The notes under the pieces: generated by a model | What the model was told of the DNA's origin: nothing | Seen by the model: the letters and a program-made list of their open reading frames with translations, nothing else | Databases searched by the model: none | Shown here: positions 1-6,221 of the stretch, one piece after another | How the letters are laid out: the number at the start of each line of letters is the position of its first letter | How positions within the stretch are numbered: the stretch's first letter is position 1 | DNA from: Betaproteobacteria bacterium | GTDB lineage: Bacteria; Pseudomonadota; Gammaproteobacteria; Burkholderiales; Burkholderiaceae | Length of the DNA stretch: 7,504 nucleotides | NCBI GenBank assembly: GCA_018969885.1 | Contig: JAGWXN010000165.1 | Location: 1 to 7,504 of the forward strand | Direction: 5' to 3' | Made by a program: the position numbers and the translations under genes

Positions 1-660
1 CGCAATCTCCCGTTTGACCCGGTGCGTGATTTCGCGCCGGTCACCCCGGTGGTCTGGTCGCCTCACCTCATGGTGGTGAGCCCGGCGATCACCGCTGGCT
101 CGGTCGCCGATCTGGTCGCCCTGGCAAAGTCAAAGCCTGGCCGGCTCAACTGCGCGACCGTGGGTGCCGGCAGCGCGCCGCACCTGGCGGGCGCACTGTT
201 TGCCCTGCGCGCGGGCGTTGACTGGGGCTATGTGCAGTACAAAGGGGGCGCGCAGGCGCTCAATGATCTCGCCGCCAGCCAGTCCGACTTGATGTTCAAC
301 GGCATGCTCGCCACGCTTCCCTACGTGAAGGGCGGAAAACTCCGAGCCATCGGTCTGTCGAGCGATAAGCGCTGGCCCACCATGCCCGAGTTGCCAACGG
401 TGGCCGAACAGGGGTTTCCCGGTTTCATGACCGGTTCCTGGCAAGGACTGTTGGCTCCCGCGGGCACACCCGAGCCCGTGATCAGTCGACTGAATGCGGA
501 ATTTTCCCGCGCGCTCACCGCGCCCGAAGTGGTTGAGCGCCTCACCGCCCAGGGGGCCGAGCCGCGTCCTGGTTCAGCGTCTGCGTTTGGAGAATTCATG
601 CGCAGTGAAACCCAGAAATGGGCGAAGCTGGTCCGTGATGCCGGCATTCGGATTGAGTGA
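1..660 (+). CDS. Bug/TctC-family tripartite tricarboxylate transporter substrate-binding protein (5' partial)
   Basis: The reading frame is open from base 1 to the TGA at 658-660 and gives 219 residues. It starts inside the protein, at the family block RNLPFDPVRDFAPVTPV, so roughly the first 100 residues, including the expected signal peptide, lie upstream of the window. Family signatures follow in order: GAGSAPHLAGALF, then QYKGGAQALNDLAASQSDLMF (split here as YKGG and LMF), then LPYVKGGKLRAIGLSSDKR, then MPELPTVAEQGFPGF, then LLAPAGTPEPVISRLN near the C-terminus. Members are periplasmic two-lobed receptors that bind carboxylates or related small molecules, sometimes for a TctAB membrane pair and often as orphans. 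The usual HVPYKG motif reads YVQYKGG here, which may reflect a different ligand. The gene is followed after 5 nt by a dioxygenase, so co-transcription is likely. The family is certain; the ligand is unknown. Confidence 0.93.
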   Translation, partial: RNLPFDPVRDFAPVTPVVWSPHLMVVSPAITAGSVADLVALAKSKPGRLNCATVGAGSAPHLAGALFALRAGVDWGYVQYKGGAQALNDLAASQSDLMFNGMLATLPYVKGGKLRAIGLSSDKRWPTMPELPTVAEQGFPGFMTGSWQGLLAPAGTPEPVISRLNAEFSRALTAPEVVERLTAQGAEPRPGSASAFGEFMRSETQKWAKLVRDAGIRIE

Positions 661-665
661 ACATC

Positions 666-1649
666 ATGAGCCTGATCCGAATGACACCCATTACCGGACC
701 GGCCGCCTGGCGCGGACCGGACTTCGCGGGTGACGAGTCATGGATGTATCGGCTGAGTGCTGCAGACATTGATGCGCTCGATCAGGCGCTGGCGTCGGTT
801 GCGCATAGCGGCCGGCGGTTCCCCGATTTCAGTCGCGAACATTTCCCGATCGGCGCGCTAGGCGCCGCGCTGCCAGCGTTTGCCGAAGCGCTCGAGAACG
901 GCCGCGGATTTCTACTCCTTCGCGGGCTGCCTGTCGCGCGCTACACCGACGAGCAACTGAAGTCGGTGTGCTACGGCATCGGGCTCCACCTTGGACTGCC
1001 CGTGCGTCAGAACCCAAGAGGGGATCTGCTGGGTGAGGTCATGAATGTGGGCGACCTCAACAGTAAGCACACGCGCGTCTATGAAACCAACCTCTATCTG
1101 CCCTATCACTCCGACCCCTCAGACGTGGTGGGCCTGATGTGCGTGCGGAAAGCCCGGGAGGGCGGCCTTAGCAGTCTGGTGAGCGTGGCAAGCATCTATA
1201 ACCAGATCCTCCTTCATCACCCGCAGTACCTGGCGCTTTATTACCGCTGCTGGTATTTCGCGCATCTGTGCGAACCCCAGCCCAGCCTCTCGCCCATCTT
1301 CAGTTTTCACGACGGGAAGCTGAGCTGTCGCTATCTGCGCCAATATCTCGAACTCGGGCATGAGCTTCGAGGCTATCCGCTGTCGAAGGTGGATATCGAG
1401 GCGCTGGATCTGTTTGATCAGGTGATGCACGACCCCGCTATCCGACTCGACATGATGCTCGAGCCTGGCGATCTGCAGTTTGCGAACAACTATGCGGTGC
1501 TGCATTCGCGAACCGCATTCCAGGACCACGAGGCACCGGAACTTCGGCGTCGAATGCTTCGTCTGTGGCTCAAGATGCCGAATGCGCGCGTGCTCGCACC
1601 GGAGTTCCCAGGCCGAAACGGATTTCCGGCGCCGCTCGCCGCAGCATGA
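666..1649 (+). CDS. TauD/TfdA-family Fe(II)/2-oxoglutarate-dependent dioxygenase
   Basis: This is a 327-residue protein of the non-haem iron, 2-oxoglutarate-dependent oxygenase class. Members usually hydroxylate a small acid or amine while converting 2-oxoglutarate to succinate and CO2. The iron triad is visible: H148-S-D150 in LPYHSDPSDVVGLM and the distal H280 in NNYAVLHSRTAF. R295, exactly 15 residues after the distal His, is placed like the 2-oxoglutarate-binding Arg of TauD. The N-terminal GPAAWRGPDF block and the C-terminal RRMLRLWL block are also typical. I chose ATG 666, 5 nt after the GAGTGA at the upstream stop. GTG 657, overlapping that stop, and ATG 681 are alternatives that change only the first residues. 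The cytoplasmic location is inferred from the lack of a signal peptide. The following gene starts 24 nt later. The substrate is not predictable; taurine is not implied by the family name. Confidence 0.92.
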   Translation: MSLIRMTPITGPAAWRGPDFAGDESWMYRLSAADIDALDQALASVAHSGRRFPDFSREHFPIGALGAALPAFAEALENGRGFLLLRGLPVARYTDEQLKSVCYGIGLHLGLPVRQNPRGDLLGEVMNVGDLNSKHTRVYETNLYLPYHSDPSDVVGLMCVRKAREGGLSSLVSVASIYNQILLHHPQYLALYYRCWYFAHLCEPQPSLSPIFSFHDGKLSCRYLRQYLELGHELRGYPLSKVDIEALDLFDQVMHDPAIRLDMMLEPGDLQFANNYAVLHSRTAFQDHEAPELRRRMLRLWLKMPNARVLAPEFPGRNGFPAPLAAA

Positions 1650-1654
1650 TCACG

Positions 1655-1664
1655 TTTTTATCAG
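1655..1664 (+). repeat. Intergenic motif copy 1 (TTTTTATCAG)
   Basis: This 10-nt T-rich sequence lies between the dioxygenase stop and the ribosome binding site of the deacetylase-like gene. The identical 10-mer recurs at 2647-2656 in the next gap, again shortly before a start codon (9 nt here, 11 nt there). In both gaps a stop TGA followed by NCACG precedes it. It may be a translation-enhancer-like U-rich leader or a trace of duplicated junction sequence; with two copies, chance is possible. Confidence 0.4.
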
Positions 1665-1666
1665 GA
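1663..1666 (+). promoter_or_regulatory. Shine-Dalgarno of the PuuE-like gene
   Basis: AGGA is followed by 7 nt and then ATG 1674. This supports that start over any downstream Met. It overlaps the last two bases of the T-rich motif copy. Confidence 0.6.
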
Positions 1667-1673
1667 TCTCGAT

Positions 1674-2633
1674 ATGACTGCTGTTCCCAGCCAACCCCGT
1701 TACCCTCGCGACCTCCGCGGCTATGGCCGTAATCCCCCACACGCGCGCTGGCCGGGCAACGCCCGTGTGGCCGTGCAGTTCGTGCTGAACTATGAAGAGG
1801 GAGGCGAAAATTCCGTTCTTCACGGCGATGCCGGAAGCGAGCAGTTTCTTTCCGAAATGTTCAGCCCGGCCGCCTATCCGGCGCGCCACCTCAGCATGGA
1901 GGGCATCTACGAGTACGGCTCACGCGTGGGCGTATGGCGGATCTTGCGCGAGTTCGAGCGACGCGGTCTGCCGCTCACAGTATTTGGCATCAGCATGGCG
2001 CTCGAGCGTTGTCCCGAGGTAACTGCAGCGTTTGTCGAACTGGGCCACGAGATCGCCTGTCATGGCTGGCGCTGGATTCACTACCAGAATGTGGACGAAG
2101 CGACCGAACGCGAGCACATGCGGATCGGCATGGACATCATCAGCCGACTGACTGGCTCGCGGCCACTTGGCTGGTACACCGGTCGCGACAGCCCCAACAC
2201 GCGACGACTGGTGGCCGACTACGGTGGTTTCGAATATGACAGCGACTACTATGGCGACGACCTGCCATTCTGGATGCAGGTTCGCCGAAGCGACGGGGCG
2301 CTCGCTCCGCACCTGGTCGTACCCTACACGCTGGATGCGAACGACATGCGCTTCGCGCTGCCTCAGGGGTACAGCCACGGCGATGAGTTCTTCGAATATC
2401 TTCGGGATGCGTTTGATGTGCACTGGGCTGAGGGCGATGAGCATCCCAGCATGATGAGCATCGGCATTCACTGCCGGCTGCTCGGACGGCCGGGGCGGAT
2501 GCGCGCGTTGCAGCGTTTTCTTGATCACGTCCAGTCGCATGAGCGGGTATGGGTGACACGCCGGATCGATATTGCGCGGCACTGGAAAGCGACTCATCCG
2601 TTTGATCCGGCTTCCGCGTTTGTGTGGGGATGA
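1674..2633 (+). CDS. PuuE-type (allantoinase-like) polysaccharide deacetylase family protein
   Basis: This 319-residue protein has the NodB/polysaccharide-deacetylase fold in its PuuE branch. Allantoinase PuuE opens the hydantoin ring of allantoin to allantoate and has about this length. PuuE-like blocks are conserved along the chain: YPRDLRGYGRNPPHARWPG at 10-28, FVLNYEEGGEN at 36-46, HLSMEGIYEYGSR at 72-84, GHEIACHGWRW at 124-134, GWYTGR at 166-171, PNTRRLVADYGGF at 174-186, YDSD at 188-191, PYTLDANDMRF at 217-227 and IGIHCRLLGRPGRM at 263-276. The NYEEGG block has Glu where classical metal-dependent deacetylases carry their first Asp, as I recall for PuuE. There is no signal peptide, so it should act in the cytoplasm on a small amide rather than on cell-wall sugars. 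No urate or allantoate gene lies nearby, so the true substrate may be another cyclic amide. The family is secure; activity on allantoin is uncertain, so I give no symbol. Confidence 0.88.
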   Translation: MTAVPSQPRYPRDLRGYGRNPPHARWPGNARVAVQFVLNYEEGGENSVLHGDAGSEQFLSEMFSPAAYPARHLSMEGIYEYGSRVGVWRILREFERRGLPLTVFGISMALERCPEVTAAFVELGHEIACHGWRWIHYQNVDEATEREHMRIGMDIISRLTGSRPLGWYTGRDSPNTRRLVADYGGFEYDSDYYGDDLPFWMQVRRSDGALAPHLVVPYTLDANDMRFALPQGYSHGDEFFEYLRDAFDVHWAEGDEHPSMMSIGIHCRLLGRPGRMRALQRFLDHVQSHERVWVTRRIDIARHWKATHPFDPASAFVWG

Positions 2634-2646
2634 GCACGATCCGATT

Positions 2647-2656
2647 TTTTTATCAG
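2647..2656 (+). repeat. Intergenic motif copy 2 (TTTTTATCAG)
   Basis: This is the second copy of the 10-mer at 1655-1664. Here it sits in a run of seven T (2645-2651), between the deacetylase-like stop and the SDR start. The run stands out in this GC-rich sequence. Confidence 0.4.
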
Positions 2657-2667
2657 TGAGATTCGGC

Positions 2668-3360
2668 ATGTCAACCGTTCTGATCACCGGCGCCAACCGC
2701 GGCATCGGCCTTGAGTTTGCCCGCCAGTACGTCGCCGACGGATGGCGTGTGATTGCGGCATGCCGCGAGCCGGCGCGCGCGCAGTCGCTCCTTGATTGCC
2801 TGCCGGCCGCTGATGTGGTGCCGCTCGATGTAACTGACACCGCGTCGATTCGTGGGCTCGCCGCGGCACTCGCCGGGCAGTCGATTGATGTCCTGATCGC
2901 TAACGCCGGCGTGATGTCAGCGCACCCCAAATGCGACCCGCTGGATATTGCCGATGAGGCCTGGCTCACAGACTTCCGGGTCAATGCGATGGGTGCGCTG
3001 CGGGTGGCGGCTGCTTTCGCGCCACATGTGGGGGCCGGAGGCGAGCGAAAGCTGATCGCGATCAGCAGCCTCCTGGGGTCAATCGGCTCAAACGGCATGG
3101 GTGGGCATTATTCGTATCGCGCATCCAAGGCTGCACTGAACGCGCTGTGGCGCTCCTTTGCCGTGGATCATCCTGAACTGATCGCGGTCACGCTCAGCCC
3201 AGGTCTGCTTCGCACCGACATGACGCGTTATGAATCAGCCTGGGACCAGTTAAACGATCCTGCGCCCCGTGTGGGGTTGCTGCGCGGCGTCATCGCGAGG
3301 CTGACCGCGGCCGACAGCGGAACAGCGATGAATTTCAGCGGCGAGAAAATGCCCTGGTAG
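2668..3360 (+). CDS. CsgA/sniffer-type short-chain dehydrogenase/reductase (SDR)
   Basis: This 230-residue classical SDR should catalyse NAD(P)-dependent alcohol/carbonyl interconversion in the cytoplasm. The Rossmann motif TGANRGIG is at 7-14, and LDVTD at 53-57 marks the adenine site. NAG is at 79-81 and the catalytic-tetrad Asn is probably N106. The catalytic Ser is S133 or S134 in ISSLLGS. Y150 and K154 form YxxxK within YRASKAALN, and SPG is at 177-179. The TGANRGIGLEFARQY opening and the YRASKAALN block are characteristic of the C-factor (CsgA)/sniffer/carbonyl-reductase branch. R33 after the second strand favours NADP(H) (inference). ATG 2668 is chosen because the Rossmann strand begins at residue 3. 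The frame is open further upstream to 2572, but that would overlap the preceding gene and add residues with no family match. The preceding ribosome binding site is weak (GTGAG at 2656-2660). The natural substrate is unknown. Confidence 0.93.
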   Translation: MSTVLITGANRGIGLEFARQYVADGWRVIAACREPARAQSLLDCLPAADVVPLDVTDTASIRGLAAALAGQSIDVLIANAGVMSAHPKCDPLDIADEAWLTDFRVNAMGALRVAAAFAPHVGAGGERKLIAISSLLGSIGSNGMGGHYSYRASKAALNALWRSFAVDHPELIAVTLSPGLLRTDMTRYESAWDQLNDPAPRVGLLRGVIARLTAADSGTAMNFSGEKMPW

Positions 3361-3420
3361 ATGGGCGCGATACCCTTTCACTAGAACGGTCCTGGCACCT
3401 GTACCGGCGACTGGAATAAA

Positions 3421-3426
3421 GAGGAG
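3421..3426 (+). promoter_or_regulatory. Strong Shine-Dalgarno before the second binding-protein gene
   Basis: GAGGAG lies 8 nt before ATG 3435 and is the best ribosome binding site in the window. It sits at the end of the longest gap (3361-3434, 74 nt). I see no convincing sigma-70 promoter or hairpin terminator in that gap. Strong initiation fits the need for more binding protein than enzyme. Confidence 0.75.
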
Positions 3427-3434
3427 ACCTGTTC

Positions 3435-4421
3435 ATGTCAGAGCGCCTGATTCAACCGTTTCGCCGCAGGATACTTGCCGCTTCATCACTGGCGCTGCTG
3501 TCGCCCGCACTGTCGGCCCAAAGCGGGGCCTATCCCAGCAGACCGGTGCGATTCATCGTGCCAATTACCACCGGCGGCAGTAATGACGTGGTGGCACGCG
3601 CCATTGCGCAGCGCCTGTCTGAGATGTGGGGGCAGCCCGTGACGGTTGAAAATCGTCCTGGCGCCGGCATGAACCTCGGCACCGAGTTTGTGGCGCGAAG
3701 CGCGCCAGACGGCTACACCTGGCTGCTGGGTGCCAACAATATTTTTGTGTTCAACCCGCATGTCGGCAAGACGCCCTTTGATCCGTTCAAGGATTTCACA
3801 CCCATTACCAACGTCGCCCTGGTGCCCTTTGTGCTGGTAGTCAATCCGTCGCTGCCGGTACGAAACGTGGCTGAACTGATCGACTATGCGAAGCGAAATC
3901 CCGCCGCACTCAATTACGGCTCGTCGGGCAATGGCTCGCCGCAGCAGCTGGCCACCGAGCAGCTCAAATTCGCAGCTGGCATCCAGATCCAGCACGTGCC
4001 GTATAAAGGTGCGATGGGGGCGATCACCGACCTGATCGGCGGCCGCATCCAGGTGTTCATCGGCGCGGTCAATTCGCTGCTGCCCCATATCCGGGAGGGG
4101 CGGCTCCGGCTGCTCGCCGGGGCAGGTGGTAAGCGCTTTGCGGCATTCCCTGATCTTCCGGCCATTGCCGAGACTGTGCCAGGCGTGGCGCTCGACGTGT
4201 GGCTGGGCGTGTTCATGCCAGCCGGGGTTCCGGCCGATATCGTCAGCAAAGCGAATACCGATATCGCCAGAGTACTGAACCAGCCCGAGGTCAAGGCGAA
4301 TCTCGCGGGCCAGGGTATCGAGGTTTCCACCAGCACTCCCGAGGCGCTCGCCGCCACCATTCGCGATGACCACGCCCGCTGGGGCAAGGTCATTCGTGAT
4401 GCCAATATCAAGGCAGACTGA
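3435..4421 (+). CDS. Bug/TctC-family tripartite tricarboxylate transporter substrate-binding protein
   Basis: This is a complete 328-residue periplasmic receptor, the normal length for the family. The signal peptide has a basic start (residues 9-12, FRRR), a hydrophobic core (ILAASSLALL) and a likely cleavage after A28 in ALSA-QS. The RRRIL stretch resembles a weak twin-arginine signal, so Tat export cannot be excluded. Mature signatures are YPSRPVRFIVP at 33-43, GGSNDVVARAIAQRL at 47-61, VENRPGAGMNLG at 71-82, PDGYTWLLG at 91-99, FDPFKDFTPIT at 115-125, HVPYKGAMGAITDLIGGRIQ at 187-206 and FPDLPAIAE at 238-246. The usual PFPPGG loop, which helps form the ligand pocket, is PITTGG here. It is clearly divergent from the binding protein at 1-660, so the two are not a recent duplication. 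The next gene begins 6 nt after its stop, so they are probably translationally linked. No TctA or TctB gene is in the window. Confidence 0.96.
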   Translation: MSERLIQPFRRRILAASSLALLSPALSAQSGAYPSRPVRFIVPITTGGSNDVVARAIAQRLSEMWGQPVTVENRPGAGMNLGTEFVARSAPDGYTWLLGANNIFVFNPHVGKTPFDPFKDFTPITNVALVPFVLVVNPSLPVRNVAELIDYAKRNPAALNYGSSGNGSPQQLATEQLKFAAGIQIQHVPYKGAMGAITDLIGGRIQVFIGAVNSLLPHIREGRLRLLAGAGGKRFAAFPDLPAIAETVPGVALDVWLGVFMPAGVPADIVSKANTDIARVLNQPEVKANLAGQGIEVSTSTPEALAATIRDDHARWGKVIRDANIKAD

Positions 4422-4427
4422 TCCACC

Positions 4428-6209
4428 ATGACACTGAGACGAGAAGAGCCCGTTCCCGCGACTTCGAACGGGCAGCACTGGGGTAGCGATTCAATCGCCG
4501 ACTGCCTCCGGGCCATGCGTGTGCCGTGGCTTGCGCTTAACCCCGGCGCGAGCTATCGCGGGCTGCATGACAGCCTGGTCAATCATCTGGGTAACGAAGC
4601 CCCACAGATGCTTCTCTGCCTGCACGAGGAAGTAGCCGTTGCCATCGCGCACGGTTATGCGAAGGCGAGTGGCCGGATGATGGGTGCTGTGCTGCACTCC
4701 AACGTGGGGCTGATGCACGCCACCATGGCGGTGTTCAACGCCTGGTGTGACCGGGTGCCGGTGTTGATGCTCGGTGCAACCGGCCCCTGGGATGCCGCGC
4801 GCCGCCGTCCCTGGATCGACTGGATCCACACCGCAAGCGACCAGGGCGCGCTGGTGCGCGACTACACCAAGTGGGACAACCAGCCGGGCTCGATCCCCGC
4901 AGCGATCGAAGCGTTGCTCCGCGGGTCGCAGATTGCGCAGACCGCGCCGCGCGGGCCGGTCTACATCAATCTCGATGCGGCGCTTCAGGAGGCGCGGCTC
5001 GATTCACCGGTTCCGATTCCAGATCCGATTCGCTATGCCGCGCCCGGTGCGCCGCCACCGGCTCCCGCCGATGTCGAACGCGCGGCGGCGTTGCTTGCCG
5101 CGGCCGAGCGGCCCGTCATCCTGCTGGGTCGCGTATCGCGAAGCGACCATGACTGGGCAAACCGTGTCGCGCTGGCCGGGGCTCTTCAGGCCGAGGTGAT
5201 CACTGATTTGAAGAACGCCGCCGGCTTTCCGACCGCGCATCCGCAGCACGTCGGGCCGCCCGGCGCCTTTCTGAGCTCAGAGGCCAGCGCTGCGCTTCGA
5301 GGCGCCGATGTCGTGCTGATGCTCGACTGGGTGGACCCGGGCGGGGCGTTCAAGCAGGCACTGCAGGGTGCGCCGTGCAGCGCCAAGGTCATCAATGTAT
5401 CGCTTGACATGCATCTGCACCGCGGCTGGAGCATGGATGGCGGAAGCCTCCCACCTGCGGATGTATTCATGCTCTGCGAACCCGATGCGGCTGTGGCGGC
5501 ACTTTTGTCAGTCTGTCGACCTCGCCCGCCGCGCCAATGGCCAGTCCGTGCGCCGCTGGCGCCCCCGGCGAATGACGATCAGGTGAGCCTGCGTCAACTC
5601 GCCGCCGTGCTTCACCAGGTCGCGCGCCCCGAGGAGCTCTGCATCGTACGGCTGCCTCTTGGCTGGAATGGCGGCTATCGCGACTTCATCTCACCCATGG
5701 ACTACCTGGGTGCGGACGGCGGCGGCGGTCTGGGCGCCGGTCCCGGTAACGCCGTGGGCGTAGCACTTGCCCTGCGCGATGACCAGTCCTCTCGGGTGCC
5801 GGTCGCGCTCCTGGGTGACGGTGATTTCCTGATGGGCAGCACCGCAGTCTGGACTGCGGTGCGTTATGGCATTCCGGTGCTGATCGTGGTCTGCAATAAC
5901 CACTCGTTCTTCAATGACGAACTGCATCAGGAACGCGTTGCGCGCGAGCGCTCTCGACCAGTGGAAAACCGCTGGATCGGCCAGCGCATGACCGAGCCTG
6001 AAATCGATCTTGCCAAAATGGCTGAGTCAATGGGGGCGCTTGGCATCGGACCGGTGCGGCGCGCGCAGGACCTTCTGCCGGCACTCCGGGATGGCCTGGC
6101 TGCGGTGCGTGCCGGACGGGTTTGCGTGATCGACGCATCGGTGGTGCCCGGCTATGACTCAAACATGAGCGGACAGAACAGCACGCAAGCGGCGATCCAT
6201 AAACGTTGA
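4428..6209 (+). CDS. Thiamine-diphosphate-dependent enzyme, benzoylformate decarboxylase/acetolactate synthase-like
   Basis: This 593-residue protein has the three-domain plan of ThDP decarboxylases and carboligases: Pyr domain about 18-185, central domain about 215-365, PP domain about 385-575, joined by Pro-rich linkers (205-214 and 364-380). The cofactor-activating Glu is E67 in LHEEVAVAIAHGYA. The diphosphate/metal motif runs from GDGDF (463-467) to NN (490-491). The block with LHS at 89-91 and NAW at 104-106, together with KWDNQP (148-153) and APRGPVYINL (173-182), resembles benzoylformate decarboxylase (MdlC). There the His of LHS is catalytic, so H90 may serve here. The NPGS serine of MdlC is replaced: NPGAS at 38-42. 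The expected reaction is cleavage of a 2-oxo (or 2-hydroxy) acid to an aldehyde, which the adjacent aldehyde dehydrogenase could oxidise. Branched-chain acetolactate synthesis is unlikely, since no small regulatory subunit gene adjoins it. The substrate is unknown. Confidence 0.9.
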   Translation: MTLRREEPVPATSNGQHWGSDSIADCLRAMRVPWLALNPGASYRGLHDSLVNHLGNEAPQMLLCLHEEVAVAIAHGYAKASGRMMGAVLHSNVGLMHATMAVFNAWCDRVPVLMLGATGPWDAARRRPWIDWIHTASDQGALVRDYTKWDNQPGSIPAAIEALLRGSQIAQTAPRGPVYINLDAALQEARLDSPVPIPDPIRYAAPGAPPPAPADVERAAALLAAAERPVILLGRVSRSDHDWANRVALAGALQAEVITDLKNAAGFPTAHPQHVGPPGAFLSSEASAALRGADVVLMLDWVDPGGAFKQALQGAPCSAKVINVSLDMHLHRGWSMDGGSLPPADVFMLCEPDAAVAALLSVCRPRPPRQWPVRAPLAPPANDDQVSLRQLAAVLHQVARPEELCIVRLPLGWNGGYRDFISPMDYLGADGGGGLGAGPGNAVGVALALRDDQSSRVPVALLGDGDFLMGSTAVWTAVRYGIPVLIVVCNNHSFFNDELHQERVARERSRPVENRWIGQRMTEPEIDLAKMAESMGALGIGPVRRAQDLLPALRDGLAAVRAGRVCVIDASVVPGYDSNMSGQNSTQAAIHKR

Positions 6210-6213
6210 AGGA
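6209..6213 (+). promoter_or_regulatory. Shine-Dalgarno of the aldehyde dehydrogenase gene, overlapping the upstream stop
   Basis: AAGGA starts on the last base of the ThDP-enzyme stop codon and lies 8 nt before ATG 6222. It decides the start: ATG 6213 in the same frame overlaps this site and would have no usable spacing. The arrangement suggests translational coupling. Confidence 0.65.
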
Positions 6214-6221
6214 TGTCCATC

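Noticed and set aside
2628..2651. Possible terminator: GGAT/ATCC stem followed by seven T
   Set aside because: The stem is only 4 bp with a 7-nt loop and is separated from the T run by two bases. It also overlaps the stop codon of the upstream gene, so it is too weak to call a terminator.
2572..2667. Upstream extension of the SDR reading frame
   Set aside because: The extra residues would overlap the end of the PuuE-like gene and lie ahead of the Rossmann strand, which normally begins within a few residues of the start. ATG 2668 fits the family.
1920..3098. Long minus-strand open frame of 392 codons
   Set aside because: It runs antisense through the PuuE-like gene, the gap and most of the SDR. 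Its translation is Arg/Ser/Ala-rich with no family motif, as expected for antisense frames in GC-rich DNA, while both + strand genes have complete signatures.
3361..3434. Internal promoter or hairpin terminator in the 74-nt gap
   Set aside because: TAGAAC and AATAAA-like strings occur, but no -35 element sits at suitable spacing and there is no stable inverted repeat.
3486..4478. Minus-strand open frame of 330 codons opposite the second binding protein
   Set aside because: The translation has no recognisable domain and mirrors the codon pattern of the well-supported + strand gene, so it is a shadow.
6213..6221. ATG 6213 as the aldehyde dehydrogenase start
   Set aside because: It overlaps the AAGGA ribosome binding site, leaving no spacing. 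ATG 6222 lies 8 nt after it.
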